This document shows positions 1-12,379 of a DNA stretch of 64,000 nucleotides, piece after piece (position 1 is the first letter of the stretch; every line of letters begins with the position of its first letter). The DNA comes from Ursus arctos. Lineage: Eukaryota > Chordata > Mammalia > Carnivora > Ursidae. The notes beneath the pieces are model-generated. The model ran no database searches, had not been told where the DNA came from, and worked only from the letters and a program-made list of their open reading frames with translations. The DNA is taken from positions 8,070,001-8,134,000 of the forward strand of contig NW_026622886.1 in the NCBI RefSeq assembly GCF_023065955.2. Reading direction: 5' to 3'. The position numbers and the translations under genes were made by a program.

Positions 1-187
1 GATGGCACAGCAGTTGGGCGTCTGCCTTTGGCTCAGGGCGTGATCCCGGCGTAATGGGATCGAGCCCCACATCAGGCTCCTCCGCTAGGAGCCTGCTTCT
101 TCCTCTCCCACTCCCCCTGCTTGTGTTCCCTCTCTCACTGTCTCTATCTCTGTCAAATAAATAAATAAAATCTTTAAAAAAAAAAAA
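1..187 (+). mobile_element. CAN-SINE (tRNA-Lys type), cut by left edge
   Basis: The tRNA-derived body (GGCTCAGGGCGTGATCCC), CT-rich section and AATAAATAAATAAAATCTTT tail are clear. The extreme 5' head is missing at the window edge. The GGCACAGC head variant is the bear-like subtype. Confidence 0.93.
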
Positions 188-1740
188 AAGAAAAGAAAAG
201 GCTTTCAGGTGGAGGAGGGAGCAGAGGTGAAGGCCTGGGGGCTGGAGAGCCTAGCCCATAGGAGTGACAGAAAGCAGTGTGTGTGACAAGGGGCAGGGGA
301 CGGTGGAAGCCAAGAGATAGGCAGGAATGCCCAGCTTTGTATAGGCTGGGTCTTGCTCCAACACATGTCATTTCTCAGGTGGGCAGTGATAGAGACATCA
401 CTTCGTCCCTGCCAGCAGCTCTTAGGATATGTGCCCAATGGGTGCCTGAAAGGTCAGCTGATCAGAGGGCCCCAAAGCTTCAAGAAACCCCTAGAAACAA
501 GTTCAGGCCTTGTCTGCAAGCCCCTTAACTTCTCCCAGTGGTCTTACCTGGGCTGGCTCAGCTCAGTGTGTGCCAGAACCTAGGAGGCATGCTGACCTAC
601 CTCTAGAAAGCTCTAGCCCACTTTGTTCAGAGGACTGACCTGCTCACTGTCGTGCAGACACACAGGTCAGGGGTGCTCAGAACACCCCCCTGCCGAGTGC
701 TCAAGCCCTCCCCAGGGGCCCATGGGAAACTTTATCCCACACAAGAGGCCACCAGAAAAGCAGCCTGGTCTTCAACCATGGCCCCTTTGAAGCAGTGCCC
801 AGAAAAATACCGTGCCGACGAATGGTTCTCAGAACTTAGAGCTTTCAGGTCAGGTCATTTTTGTAAGACCAGAAAGCCTGGCAGCATCTCAGGAGCTGTC
901 TATAGTATTTTATTTTTCTGCTAATTGGGATTTTGTTCACTAGGAGAGCGGAGGGACTCCAGGATAGGTCCACGAGTAGGAAAGCCAAGGAACTGTGAGG
1001 CAAAGGGACCTCCCTCGTTTGTACAGCCGACCTGCAGATGTGTCTTTGCAGACAGACAGTGAATCTGTTCTCAAAATGCAGCGAGGATGGATGGGAGACT
1101 TTGTTGTGATTTGAGTAAGAAGCAATGTCTACTCCCCGCTCTGTCTCGGGGGATTATGTAGCACAGATGCCAAAAAGAATGTGGTACATTTATAACTTAC
1201 CCTTTGGGTAGCTTTTAAAACAGTCAAGTCTTCCCCCTTTCTCTCTTTAACTTCCCTAACTTCAGCCAGGAAGACTGGACACCAGGTGGACATAGCACAG
1301 GGGGTCCCATTGAAAGCAGGTGCTCCCCTGCCCAACTTACTCAGAACCTTCTAACCAGCTCAGGATCCAGGTAGTGGGCACACAGGCAGAAACAGGTATG
1401 AAGAAAAACAAGGCCAGACTATAGATCTTCAAGCCCCAAGACAGTTATCAAAGGTAACTAATGTTGAGAGTGTGGGGGAATGGCTGGAGATTAAATACAA
1501 GTGCCTTTTAAGGAAGCCAACCTTTGTTTTAAAGAAAATAAATAAGTAAAGAATGCTTAAGGCTGCCCTCTTTGGTCAAAGTGGGTAACAGCAGAATGAT
1601 AAAGCCTGTCCCTGCTATCTTTGCACACAGCCTGCCCTAGCCTGACAGTGCGATAGGAAATGGTGTCAATGGTAAAAGAAATAAAAGACTACCCACCCAT
1701 CGAATACCTTCTGAGTGCAGTGCATAGTGCCTGAGCCTTT
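188..1740. other. Unique intronic sequence
   Basis: No repeat, exon or conserved signal recognised. An old MIR-like tone is present near 360-420 but is too weak to call. Confidence 0.6.
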
Positions 1741-1850
1741 TGTGCATTCAGTAAGTATTTCCTGAGTGGCTACTATGTGCCAGGCACTGTGTCAGGTGGC
1801 AGAAATACACAGTGAACAAAACAGACACTCCTTACCAATATTATAGCTAA
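1741..1850 (-). repeat. L2 LINE 3' end, antisense
   Basis: Contains the antisense L2 3' signature (stretch ending in CTACTATGTGCCAGGCACTG, then AGTGAACAAAACAGAC). Confidence 0.75.
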
Positions 1851-1995
1851 TCCTTAAAACTAACTTGCAAGAGCATTATTCCATTGGGTAGATCAAGAAA
1901 ACAAGACACAGAATAGATAAGAAATGTGTCGGAGGTCACGCAGCCAGAAATTAAATCCACATATGCCTGCCAGCAAAACTCATCTTTCTACTGCT
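1851..1995 (-). repeat. MIR SINE, antisense
   Basis: Antisense MIR order is kept: AATCCTTAAAACTAACTTG, then the decayed GAGGTCACGCAGCCAG core. Confidence 0.65.
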
Positions 1996-2282
1996 TGACA
2001 TTTCACAAATCTGAAATAATCAGCCAAGTCAAATGCATCAGGCATGCAGAGTAAAGGGAAATTCTCAAGGCTTAATTATCAGAGGACTCACATTAGCCAT
2101 AGATGGTGAGAACCTTGGGGTGGGGTTAACTCCCTAAAACAGAGAAGTCCAGTAATCAGCCTAAAGCCCCATGGTTTGGGGGAGGGGAACACAGGCCTTA
2201 GGACCAAGGAGAGTGGCAAGAAGGAGACAAGTGAACTTTAGTGGACACCTGATTGGCAACCCTGGTCTGACCGTGCCCAGGT

Positions 2283-2640
2283 GCAAGGGCCTCAGGACCT
2301 TTGTACATGCCATTCCCTCTGCATAAGACCTTCTTCTGCTCCCCTTTATCTAGCAACTCCTATTCATCCTTCATATTTCAACTCAAAGGACACTTCCTCA
2401 GAGGAAGCTTTCCCTGACTCCTCCCTCAACATCAGACTAAAACAAGACTCCTGCTCAATATTCGCATATTCCTCAGGTAGTAAATTTGTTTGGGAATTCA
2501 TTTGAATATCTCATTTCCCAGCATTACACACCAAATTCAGATCATGACTTGTTTTGCTCATCACTATATCCCCAATATCTCACACAGTGCCTGGAACAAG
2601 TAGCTACTCAGTAAATAGGTACTGGGTGAAGGAAGATGCC
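2283..2640 (+). repeat. L2 LINE 3' end
   Basis: Runs from CCTCAGGACCTTTGTACATG, decayed from the common GGGCCTTTGCACTTGC, through CACTTCCTCAGAGGAAGC to the terminal CAGTGCCTGGAAC and CTCAGTAAATA. This is the usual order of the L2 3' part in sense. Confidence 0.8.
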
Positions 2641-3682
2641 TTTTCCATCCTGGCATCTATTGATTGCTTCCCGAAAGCCTCCCACTCCGTCTTCCTCTAC
2701 TATACGACTGTTTCACCCACCGTTATCTGGCTGCAACTGTCCAAGGCCAATTCCACTGCCATGAGCTGACCAAGAAGAAATGTGTTGAGTTTTGAACATA
2801 GAAAGAAAAGAAGAGGGATATTCTAGACAGTGGGAAGACCCTAAACAAATGCCAAGTTCCCTGGGTGATAGGAGCTTGAATGGGGGACTTTTCAGGACTG
2901 TCCCACAATCTGGGTCTGTAGACAGTGCTGCTTCTCTGTACCCGGAATCCTCTGCCCCCCAAGACCCCACCTGGTGCAGTTCTGATAACCTTTCACTGGC
3001 CATGCTCAGGCTTGTGGCTGTCTTGGAGAATGGACTTCTGAACCCAGCCCACTGACTCGTTCCAGCTGGGCAAGATGAATAAACTCTTCAAGCCTAATTT
3101 TCCTCATCCTGAAGACAGGTGACTATTATATTTGTGAGGATGAAAAATAATGAAGATGGAAACCAGCTGGCACAAGTTTTTCAAAATAAACCCAAGCTCC
3201 CTCTTCCCCCACCCCCCCCCAGTTACTCCCCAATGTGCAGGCTCATTCCCTCCCAACAGAGTTGCACATGAACCCAATGGGAACGCTGAATGTTAGGAAC
3301 ATAGATAACCTCAAAGGTGGTTTCCAGATCTCATGGGGATTCCTCTGCAGCTGCTGGGATGGCACCCTGTACCAGACCAGACCTGGTTCTGTGGATCCCC
3401 CCAGAATGCTCCTCTCCCAACAACAGGGGTCCGGCTGCACTCCACATGTCTCCTCCTCTGAAGAGAGCTGGTCTGATAAACACTGCATGGGCGTGACCAC
3501 AGCTAGCCCTGTTGCTGGATTCTGGGCGGCCCTCGAGGCCAGTTCCCATGCCGCAGAGCATCTGCAGAGCATCCCTAACACAAATGACCTCCCCTGACCA
3601 CCTCTGCCACACATCTGAGGGCTGGCAGGGCTTCCTTCCTACTCTGTCCATGGAACGCTCACACTAAAAGGTGGGCTAAGAT
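2641..3682. other. Unique intronic sequence
   Basis: Nothing recognised apart from a short C-run near 3211-3221. Confidence 0.55.
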
Positions 3683-3743
3683 AGTGTCTGAAGTGTATGG
3701 TGACTAACATAATATAATTAAAAAAAAAAAAAAGTGTCTGAAG
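3683..3743 (+). mobile_element. Ultra-short L1 3' stub with target-site duplication
   Basis: The 11-base duplication AGTGTCTGAAG flanks (3683-3693, 3733-3743) an insert of only 39 bases: the last 25 or so bases of a carnivore L1 (GTATGGTGACTAACATAAT) plus poly-A. The same terminus closes the longer L1 at 52015-52870. Confidence 0.9.
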
Positions 3744-3984
3744 CAACCCCCAACCAGTGCTCACAAATGTTCCTGGCTGGGCTACCACAGAGCCAACAGG
3801 GGCACGGTATCCATGATCTGCCAGTGCTCTCAGAGAGTGAGAAATGAGAATATCAGAGATGAACACAAGTTTGGCCAGACACTGCCACAAGAAGCAGAAT
3901 GTTCACTGGGACAGTGCCACTTTTGCCTACTGATAAAAATACTGTTGTCATTCATTACAATGCTAATTATAAGACTGTCATTAA

Positions 3985-4195
3985 TTATCATAGGTGTCAT
4001 CATCTATCAAGCACTTACTATGCATATTCAGTGCTAAATGCTTTACATGGATTATTCCATTTGAGTCTCATTAAGACCTTATAAAGTAAGTGCTGTCCTT
4101 AGCCCCATTTCATAGAAACTGAGGCTGGTAGAGAATAAGTGACTTTCCAAGATCATGTAACTAGGAAGAGGTGGCCCCAGCATGCCAGTCCCCGG
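3985..4195 (-). repeat. MIR SINE, antisense
   Basis: CAAGCACTTACTATGCATA, TTTACATGGATTATTCCATT, then CCATTTCATAGAAACTGAGG in the antisense MIR order. Confidence 0.85.
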
Positions 4196-4914
4196 GAGCC
4201 TGCCTCTTGGAGCTGCTGCTTTTCGCCACGGGGTCATACCTCCCTTCCAGAGCACACGTTTGCCCACAGTGCAGGGGACAGGCACATTTCACAGGCCGGA
4301 GACTCTAGGTTGAGTTCACAATCACTCAGTGTAACCTCCTCTGAATTTCTCTACAGTCTCATCCCAGGATTAATTTGGCAACTATGCAAACATCTATGAG
4401 CTAGGTCAGTTTATGCCATGTTGAGCCATATTTTGACTATACCAAAATTCCTTATACTGTCTCTCTGTGGCCTTCCCCCAACTGGGTGACATTTTAGACT
4501 TACACAAAAGAAGGTGTTTGAGCAGCATGGTCATATTCCCTAAATCATCTGCAGAATAAATATTTTCATCGATCTCGATGGCTCTTCCCCACCTGTGATG
4601 TGGTTCCAAGTCTCCATCTCCGTCTCACTCGGGGCCTTTATCTGTCTAATTTGTTGGTGCAGGGGTGAATGCACATTTCCCAGGAGTTGCTGCCCAGTGT
4701 ACAAAGTTCAAAGAGAGGCACCTCCCTCACTCTGAATCCTTTCACTGCTGACAAGGCAGGCTAAGACTCCACCACCATCCATGAAAAACTCCTAGTATTT
4801 TCAGAACAGATACTGTCTTCCAAATCAACATGATTTAATAAATTACCTACTCCACTAAGTAACTACTTATTTGGGCTTGGAAGGAAAAGGAATCTTTTTG
4901 TTTTTTTAGGAAGT
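4196..4914. other. Unique intronic sequence
   Basis: No element or exon recognised. Confidence 0.55.
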
Positions 4915-5100
4915 AGGGTCTTATTATATAGAAAGTATTGAGTAGTAGGAAGAATTCTGGGCCAGGAGTTGGGAGCGAAGTTGTCTTTCTGGTTCTTCTA
5001 TCCATTTGCTATGAATCTGACAAATCACTTCCCTCTTAGAGCCCTAGTTTTTTATTCTGCAGAAGGGAAAAGTTGGAATGGACGTATTCGAGGATTCCTT
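4915..5100 (+). repeat. MIR SINE, sense, diverged
   Basis: GAATTCTGGGCCAGGAGTTG, then ATGAATCTGACAAATCACTT and a decayed cytosine-rich centre follow sense MIR order. Confidence 0.65.
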
Positions 5101-6780
5101 ACGACCTAGAGGTCTCGGGTTATTTTACCATCCCCTTCTAATTCACACTTGTCTCCTGAGTTCTACTTTCTTTTCATCAGTAATGATCCCAGATGCCATA
5201 TCCTCCCTGTGTTCTGGGTCCAGAATCACATCTCTGAAAAGTTAATCAAACCTAAATAAGTAATTAAGATGCTTCAGGCACCTATTCTGCCCGTGTCTTA
5301 AAAGTCTTCCTTCGCCTGGTATCTGTCTGGACCATTTGCTGTGGCCAAAACTGGCGACAGTGTCCAAGTATGAAACTGGCTCCTAAGTCACTCTACCTGG
5401 TCCACCAACTACACAGTTTGAGTGGCCCTCACCAACCTGTTTTATCAGCCACTGTCTGTTCTTGTTGCTATTGTTTCTGCAGCAGTCATCCTATTATCTA
5501 AGCTGACAGTCCAGCAGAGAGTTTGTTTCCCCGAATTTAAACAAACCTGGCGTAGTCTCAGTGGTTAAAGTACATTAGGGGAGCACAAAACATTAATGCC
5601 AAGTAGGGTTAGTTGGATCCTGACATTAATGTCAGGTAGGGTCTCTTGCTTTGAGTGTCCCCATATCTGCCGTCAGACAGATTCTAAAGACTGCTGAGGA
5701 GAGGGCTTTTGTCTTTAATGCCCCCAATTATCTGAGGTAATAAAAATGCTTCCAGGATGGCATCTCCATGGAGGCTATGCTCTAATAACCTCACACATAC
5801 CAAGTGGGGTTATGCTATATGCTTGAAGATAAAATTCAGCCACCCTTGCCCTGATGATTTAGTTTAACAGTAGCTAAGACAGTGATGGAAGAGATATCTT
5901 GATTCTCCAGCCCATCCAATGCTCTGGGTAACCTGGAACAATTCACCTCCAGTTCCCTGTAGAGTGGGACAGGACACCATCTGCCCCCATCATCCCTGGA
6001 TGGCTTATTTCAAATGCTCCTTGAACTCCACAGAAAAAGCTGTTTTTAAAACAGGAGGGAGCTCTCCTTTATACCCAGGCTGGCTCCCCCTGTCCCCTGA
6101 AGGTTGTACTTTGAGTCATAAAGGCCAAGCTGCCACCTTGATCCAAACTTCAACCGCAGTCCAACCTGAACTCACCAAGCTGCGTCCCAGCCCCAGAGGT
6201 TTCTATCTTTGAAACAGAAATAATGTTCAATATTTTTCACTCTGTCAATATTTTTACCTTCATCTCTCTCCTCCTCCCTCCTGTCCCCATGCCCCTGGTT
6301 GGGAAAAAAAAGGATTTTTTTCAAGGCCAAACAAAAACAAAACTCAGTCCAGGCTGAGGCCAGCAGATCGTGATGTTCTGGGCGGATTTTGCTACGTGCC
6401 AGCAAAGACTGTCAGCAAGATCTACAGGAAACACCTTGCAGAATCCACTGGGAGAAGCAGAGGCCACCGAGAAGTGCAAGGCAGATACACTCTTGGTCTG
6501 TGTAACTGGCTTTCCAGGCCGGGTACAGGAAATGGCTACGGGATTCCAGGCATTGGGAGGGCAAACACACAGCTGTGGGGGGCCTTGCAGATCCCTCTGG
6601 TGTTTTCCATTGGGAATTCCTTTGACTTGCATATCTGTTCCCATCGGTTTGTGCATGACCTGTGCTGAGGGGACCCAATAAGAAGGGTCAAAGGCAGCTG
6701 CCCAAGGGTCTTCTGTTCCAGGGTATAGCCAAGCCATGTTTTCTTGAAAGAGGGATGCACCATGCAGTGGTCATGAGCAT
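5101..6780. other. Unique intronic sequence with a small local duplication
   Basis: No gene recognised. A 20-base unit is repeated at 5590-5609 and 5623-5642 (18 of 20 identical, 33-base period). The second copy overlaps a perfect 16-base palindrome at 5620-5635. Confidence 0.6.
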
Positions 6781-6784
6781 GAGG

Positions 6785-6995
6785 AGTGGGCACCAAAGAA
6801 GCTGGAAGTGAATCCCAGCTCCAACTATTACAAGCTGTAGACGCTCAGGCAAATCATTTAACCCTATTAGGCTTGAGAGTGGAGATGCCATCAAGCCTGC
6901 CTCAGAAGGTTGTGAGGTTGAAGTGAGACACCCAAACCTTCAGAACTCAGCCCAGCGCTGGGCACACAGTAAACTCTCAATAAACAGTGGTGATG
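6785..6995 (+). repeat. MIR SINE, sense
   Basis: GTGAATCCCAGCTCCAACTA, GCAAATCATTTAACCCTATT and the terminal CTGGGCACACAGTAAACTCT with a GATG tail. Confidence 0.85.
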
Positions 6996-8924
6996 ATGAT
7001 GATTTCACGATAGCTCCCTTTTCCCAAGGCGGTGAAGAGGCTAGAGGGTAGTAGGAGAAAGAACAAAGCAGTTCCAAGAAGAGAGAAAAGAAAATGCAAA
7101 ATACTAGCTGGGACCCATATGGGGCATTGCAAGCTCACAGCCTGGCTGCCACCTTCCCCTCGTGAAATGTCGGCTGCCCCACTTACTCTCGTTCAGGACA
7201 TTGCAATTTCAGGTCAGGTTGAAGCGAAGGACATTAGCTGGTATCAGTCCAAGTGGAATGAACACCCCAGAGCAGTGCAAGAGACAGGGAGAGGAGGCAT
7301 TGCTAGAAATGCTTATAAGTAATTAAGCCTTTCAGGATCACATCTTGGTCCCCTTTCTACCCAGGAACAAGGGGAGTTGCATGGGCCCAAAGTGGTCTGT
7401 CAGAGCGTGTGGGTAACCCTCTGTAATCTTCCATGCGGAGAAGCCATGGCTGTGGGAAGCCAGCCCTGATGTGCAGAGTGAGGATTGAGAGCCATGGAGC
7501 TGGCAGGCCTGCTCGGGCCTGGGTCAGTGGCCAGAGCCCAGCACTGTTCTGGCCAGAGTAGCTAACAGCCAGAAGCCAGCATTCTATGGGCAGGCCATGG
7601 TAGCATGAAGGCCAGATGCAGAGCAGTTAGGGTATGATGGAAACCAGGGCTGGTTTTCACGAAACGGGACGTGGGCAGCCCTGCCATGGTGGGCATGCTG
7701 GCTAGAGGGAGCATCTAGCACCCGTCAATCCCCAGGTCAAGCAGCAAACCTCCATGCGGTACAAATGAAGTGCCAAGGGCACCCGCCTACCCCTCCATCT
7801 CTGCTTGTAATGAAGTGCCAATTGGGAGCCAGCTGGGCAAAGGGCATGTTTCCTTGCTCTATCCGCTGTTTGGTAACAATTATGGGTATTCTTTCAGCAC
7901 CACCAGGAACAGTAAGCTGGGGACATTCTTTGAACTACTAAAGGTGATCAAGAAAGGAAGGTTCAGATCAAAGAGGGTACCAGTTTTAATGTTCAACACA
8001 ACTCATGCCTCTCTGGCTTGGGAGTGGAGTCAGCATTGGCGGTGGGGGCTGCTAAGAAGTGCCGAGCTGAATTTAGCGGTTCCTTTTTTATCCCTGCCCC
8101 CTCTTCTTCAGCAGTGTACTCTGGCAGGTGGAAACAGTGCCAGTTTCAGCTAGTCCCTTGTGCCAAGTTCAAGTCTACTATAGCGAGCAAGCTGATGGTC
8201 TCCTCCCACCCCCAAGGCTACCTCTGGGGCAGTGGGCAGGTAAGGAGCGATTTGCCTCAGAGATCCTTGTTTTTTCCTCCACTTCCCCATCATGGGGACC
8301 CCTAATAAGATAGGAAGAGTGTGAATTTCCCCCCAGCTTGGCCAATGGACTGTTTCACCCCAACACCACTCCCCTCTGCTGGCCCCAGTGTGGAATCTGG
8401 GAAGGCTCAAACCAGTGTGCTGATGAGCCAAACACATAGAAGCAATGTGTATGGAAGGGTGATGTACTCTCTCCCAGGGCCAGTCCCAGCGAGTCTGCAG
8501 TGGGTAGACAAGAACTCTGGCTGAGCTGGGAACCATTGGTTCTAGCCACCTGGACCACTAAGTCATGAGGTAGCCTTTTGGGCAAGTTGCTTCCCCATCA
8601 CTGGGAAGCAAAGACCTTGAATAAAAGTCCTTAAAAGTCTGTGAGTCCATATGGCCCTGCCTGTAGTCAAGAAAGCTCATCTAGATGGGCCTGCCATATA
8701 AAAGCTTTTTTTAAATTCTGGTCCTTCCTTCCTGGGTGGGCACCATTTGGCAAGTGGCTGGATTGCTGACCTCCTTCTGAGGTTCTCTAACACATCAGCC
8801 GACAGATGGCAGAATCTCCGAGAGGCTTGTATCCCTGAAAGATTTGCTGCTTCACATCAACATAAAAGAATGTTGCTGTCTGCTCCTAAGTGGCCCTGTA
8901 AGAACTTTCCTTCATGAGTTTCAC
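6996..8924. other. Unique intronic sequence
   Basis: No exon or repeat recognised. A weak CTCF-like word lies on the minus strand near 8368-8385. Confidence 0.55.
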
Positions 8925-9045
8925 CCACTCTAGGCTGGAGCATAGGAGCTAAGTTGGAGTCCAGTATTGCTAGTCACTAGCTGGGTAAACTGGGACAAGA
9001 CACTTCAGTGGTCTGAGACTCAATTCCTCTGTCTATCAAAGGGTA
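8925..9045 (+). repeat. MIR SINE fragment, sense
   Basis: CACTAGCTGGGTAAACTGGG and GACTCAATTCCTCTGTCTAT match the MIR centre. Confidence 0.65.
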
Positions 9046-9565
9046 TTCATTCATGCAGATAACAAATAAATATGTTTCAAATATGTTCTAAGCACTGAAT
9101 AAGCAAATGAGGTCTTTACTCTCTTGAATGTTTAAATAATGATGTAGAAGACAGACAAAACAATAATCTGATGTCAGGTGCTAGGAGAAAAAGGATAGAG
9201 AATGGTGGTGGAGGGCAGTGACATTTAAGATAGGGAAGCCAGGGAAAGCCTCTCTGGGAAGGTGATAGTCAAGTTGACAACTTTATGATGACCAGGAGCC
9301 AATGAATGAAAATCTGGGGACAATGTGTTCCAGGGAGGGGGGCAGCCATTTCAAAGGCTGTGAGATGGGGACAAATTTGGAGCATAGAGCACTCAAGGAA
9401 CAGCTAGAAGGCCAATGTGGCCACAGGAAGACAAGGGGAGACAGAGGCCAGATCCCATAGAGCCTTCTAGAACTTGTTTAAGGAGTTGAGAATCCACTGG
9501 AAGCCTTTGAGAAGGGCATGGCTGAGATCTGAATGACATTTTTAAATGGTCGGTCTGGCTACATT
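9046..9565 (-). repeat. L2 LINE, antisense, about 520 bp
   Basis: Reads through the antisense L2 3' part in order: CTAAGCACTGAATAAGC, AGGGAAAGCCTCTCTGGGAA, GTGTTCCAGGGAGG, AGAAGGCCAATGTGGC, GATCCCATAGAGCC, AGGGCATGGCTGAGATCTGA. Confidence 0.88.
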
Positions 9566-10194
9566 TGGGAAACTGGCTGAATGGAGTGAAAGCAAGGGAA
9601 ATCATAATAGTCATAACCACCCCTTCCCTGCCCACCACCCAGGGTTACTATAAGATTCCCATGAGATTCATGCTGACACCTAGAAAAGTCCAGAGGCACA
9701 GGCAGAGGTATGTATCCTCACGTGTTTTTAAATCCATTTTTACAAGTAGGAGCTTGCAGAGCCTGGCACCAGCTATTTGGAACTGTGTTCCTGTATGGAT
9801 TTCAAGGAAACAGGGTAGGGCGGCAGATTCTGCCCTGCCTGAGCTATGCAGCTGTCCGGGCCCAGATGAATTCACATATTTAAACTGGGAGCCACGCCTG
9901 GCTCCGCTCTTGCTGCTGGTGCCGGTCGGCAGTAAGCTAATACCCAGCAATGTGGAGAAGCTGACACTCCACGCAAACTCACTCGCTGAATTCCTGGCAA
10001 AAGCTCATCTCTCCTAGCCTCACTTTTCGAGGCTGGGAGGGAAAGAGCAAAAGAAATGGAGATTTGTTCACTTAGGGATTTAATGTCAGAGTGGCCCCTT
10101 GCAAAGATCACGATCAGCCAAGCCCCAAGAGAATGCATCCCAGTGCTCAGAGCAGCAGGGCTTGAAAGCATCAAGGGTTCCAGCCCTCTTCCTT
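9566..10194. other. Unique intronic sequence
   Basis: GC-balanced DNA without recognised elements. A 150-codon open frame here has no recognisable protein features and I take it as chance. Confidence 0.5.
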
Positions 10195-10370
10195 CTGCTG
10201 GGGATTGGGGCACCAGCTTGGAAGCCAGAGGTGTGGGTTCAAATCCCATCTCTGCCTCTAGGTTTCCTCAGATGTAGTTAAGAGATGGACAGCAGCAGCA
10301 ACCTCTCAAGGCTGTTGCTGGGATCGGGTGGGAAAGCAAACATGAAAACGCCTGGCCAAGTGCCTGGCTT
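10195..10370 (+). repeat. MIR SINE, sense, diverged
   Basis: GAAGCCAGAGGTGTGGGTTC followed by AAATCCCATCTCTGCCTCT is the MIR head; the tail passes into a CACT array. Confidence 0.7.
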
Positions 10371-10410
10371 CATTCACTCACTCACTCACTCACTCACTCA
10401 CTCACTCACA
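10371..10410. repeat. (CACT)n microsatellite
   Basis: Nine to ten CACT units directly after the MIR 3' end. Confidence 0.95.
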
Positions 10411-10888
10411 GACTTCCTCCAGGTGACAGGCTTTGGGCTGAAGAGCGAATAGCCTGGTGCTTAGTCAGTGACTGGGGAATCTGAAGATGCATAATGAGTT
10501 GTATTCCAGCTAAAATGGAATACCATCTAAACTGCCAGGAAGTTCACAGAAGAGGATAATTAACAGGATGACATGTACTGAGTATCAAATTTTTAAAAAA
10601 TTGTTAACCTCTCAGAACGTCAATTCCCTGTGCACCCTCTACAGTAGGGACACTGAAATCTCCCAAGGCCTCAGAGCTGGAACTTGACAAAATGAGATCA
10701 AAGTGTCTTTTCTTATTGCAGTTCCTGGTCCACAGTCTACCTGTTTATTTTCTGGGACTTTTTCTACGCTTTTTATCTTCTTGTGTTACTTCTTTTTTAT
10801 ACAAGTAATACAACTTAAGAAAAGTAAGTTGGGAGAAAAAAGTGGTAAGAAAAAAGAAAACTATATTTTTAAAAAATTGTTTCCATTA

Positions 10889-11059
10889 GGGGTGCCTGGG
10901 TGGCTCAGTCAGTTAAGTGTCTGCCTTCGGCTCAGGTCGTGATCCTAGGGTCCTGGGATTGAGCCCCTCGTCAGGCTCTGAGCTCAGCAGGGAGTTGGCT
11001 TCTCCCTCTCCCTCTGCCCCTCCCCCAGCTCATGTTCTCTCTCTCTCAAATAAATAAGT
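10889..11059 (+). mobile_element. CAN-SINE with 17-base duplication
   Basis: GGGTGCCTGGGTGGCTCAGT head, GAGCCCCTCGTCAGGCTC body, CT-rich part and AAATAAATAAG tail. Target duplications lie at 10872-10888 and 11060-11076 (15 of 17 identical). Confidence 0.95.
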
Positions 11060-11143
11060 AAAAATTGTTTAAATTACCTAAATTCCCACTATCCAGTTGT
11101 AACTATGCTTCAAACTCATCTGTTGCCTTCAAGACCTTTTCCT

Positions 11144-11257
11144 TTTTTCCTTTTTATTTAAATTCAATTAGCCAACTCCTAGTACATCATTAGTTTCAGA
11201 TGTAGTGTTCAATAATTTATCAGTTGCATATAACACCCAGTGCTCAAAATATCACGT
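11144..11257 (-). mobile_element. 5'-truncated carnivore L1 tail, antisense
   Basis: Poly-T entry, then TTTATTTAAATTCAATTAGC and ATAACACCCAGTGCTCA, which is the reverse of the carnivore L1 3' end. The 11-base duplication GACCTTTTCCT flanks it (11133-11143, 11258-11268). Confidence 0.9.
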
Positions 11258-11600
11258 GACCTTTTCCTATGCTTATATAAACCTGTTATGTTTCTCTCCA
11301 TAATCTATAATAGGATCATATAGAACATACTTGTTGATGATACTGGGTTTTTTCAATCCTAATATGTCAGTCCATATATTTCTGCTTCATTCCTTTGAAA
11401 TAGCTGTGTTGTTTTCATTTGCATAGGTATACAACAGTTTGTTAGACATTTTTATAAACAACTCCATGATAAACATCCTTGTGTGTTTATGTATATGTAC
11501 ACATATATAAATGTTCATAGACATACATATACAAAAACACGTATACATGTCCGTACATACATCTTAGCATACTTGCCTGATGATTTCCTATGGATCTAGA

Positions 11601-12379
11601 ATTATCAACTCTTTTTAAACCTGTCATTTTCGTATTAATTGAATCCAAGTCAGCAGACCCTTCCTACTTATGAGCCAGGTACTCTGCAAACACCTAAGTT
11701 TTGCACTGAGCAGAGCTAAAGAAGCATTGGGCACAGTTTCCTACAACTCACTACTACCTCCCCACCCCCATCGTCCCACACCAGCTCCTGTCCCTACCCT
11801 ACCACAGCCAGCTGGTGATAAAGCCTAAAAGAAATTCTGTCTGCCTGAGTTCCATCCCTTTTCTGCCTCATAGGATCCAGGCTGCCATTTCAAATGTTTT
11901 ACAGGGTCTGAGTGAACATCCCAGGGCAGGCAGGGCCAAGAGGAGCTCAGTCTTTTATGTCGTAAAGTCAGTAGTCACAGCCACCTCCCCAAACAAGGTC
12001 TCTTCCTGCCTCTGTGTGCCCCTTTCTACTTATAAAAGCTCTCGCTTGTAATGGGCAGTTTTAGTATGCTGCACGGGTAGGGAGCATCCCTTTGCATCAA
12101 AGAGTGAATGCAAACTGCCTTCCCCTCTCTTTGCTTAGTTTCATAGGCATTTGCCTCCAACTCTGGTCCTGAAGCAAAAGAATGACATCGAAAGGAGAGA
12201 GAAACAGATCAGAATGTTTTTTCATGAAAAGAGCTATAAAAACAACACATTCAGCTTATATAAGTAACTTCCTTCTAAATGCGTACGGGGAATTTACACC
12301 ATACATGCACACCTCTAGCCAGTCTGAGCTCAGTGATTCTGTTAGGTATAACCTAAGTATATTTTATTGTAAAAAAATT
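11601..12379. other. Mostly unique intronic sequence
   Basis: A weak L2-like stretch near 11640-11700 is the only repeat trace. Confidence 0.5.

Larger units (their letters stand above)
10690..11600 (-). repeat. Old L1M LINE, antisense, twice interrupted
   Basis: Antisense L1 3' landmarks (GTATACAACAGTTTG, TAAACAACTCCATGATAAAC) are seen on the right. The left part is AT-rich and less certain. A CAN-SINE (10889-11059) and a short L1 tail (11144-11257) are inserted in it. Confidence 0.6.

Noticed and set aside
9565..10017. 150-codon plus-strand open frame
   Set aside because: Begins in an L2 end and runs through unique DNA with no domain or splice context; chance length.
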